From: Conchocele bisecta
Taxonomy: Eukaryota; Mollusca; Bivalvia; Lucinida; Thyasiridae
Length of the DNA stretch: 64,000 bases
NCBI GenBank assembly: GCA_029237695.1
Contig: CM055265.1
Coordinates: forward strand, 110,844,773-110,908,772
Direction: 5' to 3'
Below, one piece after another: positions 63,100 to 64,000 of the stretch (positions within the stretch are counted from its first letter, which is position 1; the number at the start of each line of letters is the position of its first letter). A program made the position numbers and the translations under genes. Below the pieces are notes generated by a model. The model saw nothing but the letters and a program-made list of their open reading frames with translations. It was not told the DNA's origin and made no database searches.

Positions 63100-64000
63100 T
63101 AATAGTCTGTATATAGCACTTACGACCTTATGCTACTAGACAAAAATTGAAAAAGAATTTGAAGAAAAAAAAAGTTTTTTTTTTTTTAAATTAAAAATAA
63201 TAATGCTTGCTACTGGAGCCCAGAATTTTTTTTAATAGTCCTATATTTACCTACATATATCTGCACAGGTCCACATAATGCCACAATATTTTCAACACAG
63301 TTTACGGAAATGTAATATACAAAACAAAATAAAATAATAATGCTCGCTACTGGAGCCCAGAATTTTTGTTAATAGTTACGGAAATGTAATAATGTACCTG
63401 TATAAATTACCTGTAATAAGTTAGTGGTCAGTTAAAAAATTAAAAAAAAAATTAAATTTCAAAAAAATAAAAGAATAATGCTCCCTACTGGAGCCCAGAA
63501 TGTTTTTTAATAGTCCTATATTTATCTACATATCATATATATACAGGTCCACATATTGCCACAATATTTTCAACACAGTTTACGGAAATGTAATATAATC
63601 ATTTACCTGTATAAATTACCTGTAAGTGGTCAGTTGCACATGCTAGCACATGCACAGGTGAATAGTCTGTATATAGCACTTACGACCTTATGCTACTAGA
63701 CAAAAATTGAAAAATAATTAAACAAAAAAATTAAAAACAAAAATGAAAAAAAAAATGGAAAAAAAAATGGAAAAAAAAGGAATGGATAACAAAAAAAGAA
63801 AAAAAAATGAAAACAAAAAAAAAAATGGAAAAAAAAAGTTTAAAAATAATAATGCTTGCTACTGGAGCCCAGATTTTTTTAATAGTCCTATATTTATCTA
63901 CATATATCTGCACAGGTCCACATAATGCCACAATATTTTCAACACAGTACCCAATGTAGTAATTTACCTGTATAAATTACCTGTGGTCAGCAGTGGTCAA
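63100..64000 (+). repeat. Irregular tandem repeats in A/T-rich DNA
   Basis: AATAATGCTTGCTACTGGAG, CCCAGAATTTTT recurs near 63199, 63337, 63474 (CTCC variant) and 63847; TGCACAGGTCCACATAATGC, CACAATATTTTCAACACAGT at 63261, 63542 and 63910; TATATAGCACTTACGACCTT at 63108 and 63670. Poly-A/AAAATGGAA runs at 63720-63840 give long lysine-rich frames that are not genes. Confidence 0.8.

Larger units (their letters stand above)
62952..64000 (+). mobile_element. Start of another Helentron-like element, right end outside the window
   Basis: ACAAG, perfect hairpin ATTCCGCGGAAT, then CAGATGCCTCGCCTGGGCCC, the standard start plan. It begins inside the repeat of the 61301 element (GGGAGATAAGTA|A). No 3' end before 64000. 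Confidence 0.55.

Noticed and set aside
63743..63931. Lysine-rich frame and its phenylalanine-rich opposite
   Set aside because: Poly-A/T low-complexity DNA.

Overview
The window looks like intergenic or intronic DNA from an animal, most likely a bivalve mollusc. It is AT-rich, has almost no open coding sequence, and is packed with palindromic miniature transposons, tRNA-derived SINE heads, (ACGG)n-tailed elements with tandem-repeat cores (the architecture of the oyster 'pearl' elements and other Helentron-like Helitrons), one PIF/Harbinger relic and one non-LTR retrotransposon relic. The clade is inferred from repeat style; no species is claimed. No rRNA, functional tRNA, CRISPR array or prokaryotic operon was seen.

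Layout. 0-2 kb: decayed Harbinger transposase with two in-frame stops. 2-5.7 kb: a Helentron-like element with a dimeric tandem array, inserted in an older inverted-repeat element. 6.6-8.2 kb: a TA-flanked Tigger/pogo-like element. 8.8-12.2 kb: a Helentron-like element and several MITEs. 12.3-14.1 kb: a 53-bp minisatellite of about 33 units. 14-22 kb: MITEs, SINE pieces, hairpins and two Helentron-like elements. 22.1-22.3 kb: the best host-gene candidate, a first coding exon on the minus strand with a consensus splice donor. 22.8-29.8 kb: TTAA-ended MITEs and Helentron-like elements, partly nested. 31-41 kb: palindromes, inverted repeats and minisatellites. 41-52 kb: hairpins, a 735-bp tandem duplication, tRNA-like heads and one possible internal exon. 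52.4-60.9 kb: a deep nest (MITE, SINE, 7.1-kb Helentron-like element, second Helentron-like element, LINE, TTAA element). 61-64 kb: more nested Helentron-like elements and A/T-rich repeats.

Two patterns tie the window together. First, about ten elements share one plan: 5' AC(A/T)AGA, often a short hairpin, a 9-11 nt motif, tandem repeats, often (ACGG/GAC)n, and a 3' hairpin whose last arm is the reverse complement of the 5' motif. The motif differs from family to family while complementarity is kept. Several copies sit in repeats whose unoccupied version is also in the window, showing insertion between A and A (T and T on the other strand) with no target duplication. Second, many palindromic MITEs end in TTAA, one with an empty site proving TTAA duplication, and MITEs with different termini share a similar central cassette (GAGACRATTC, about 35 nt, GAGAAATAA).

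All boundaries were read by eye. No homology search, fold prediction or alignment was run.
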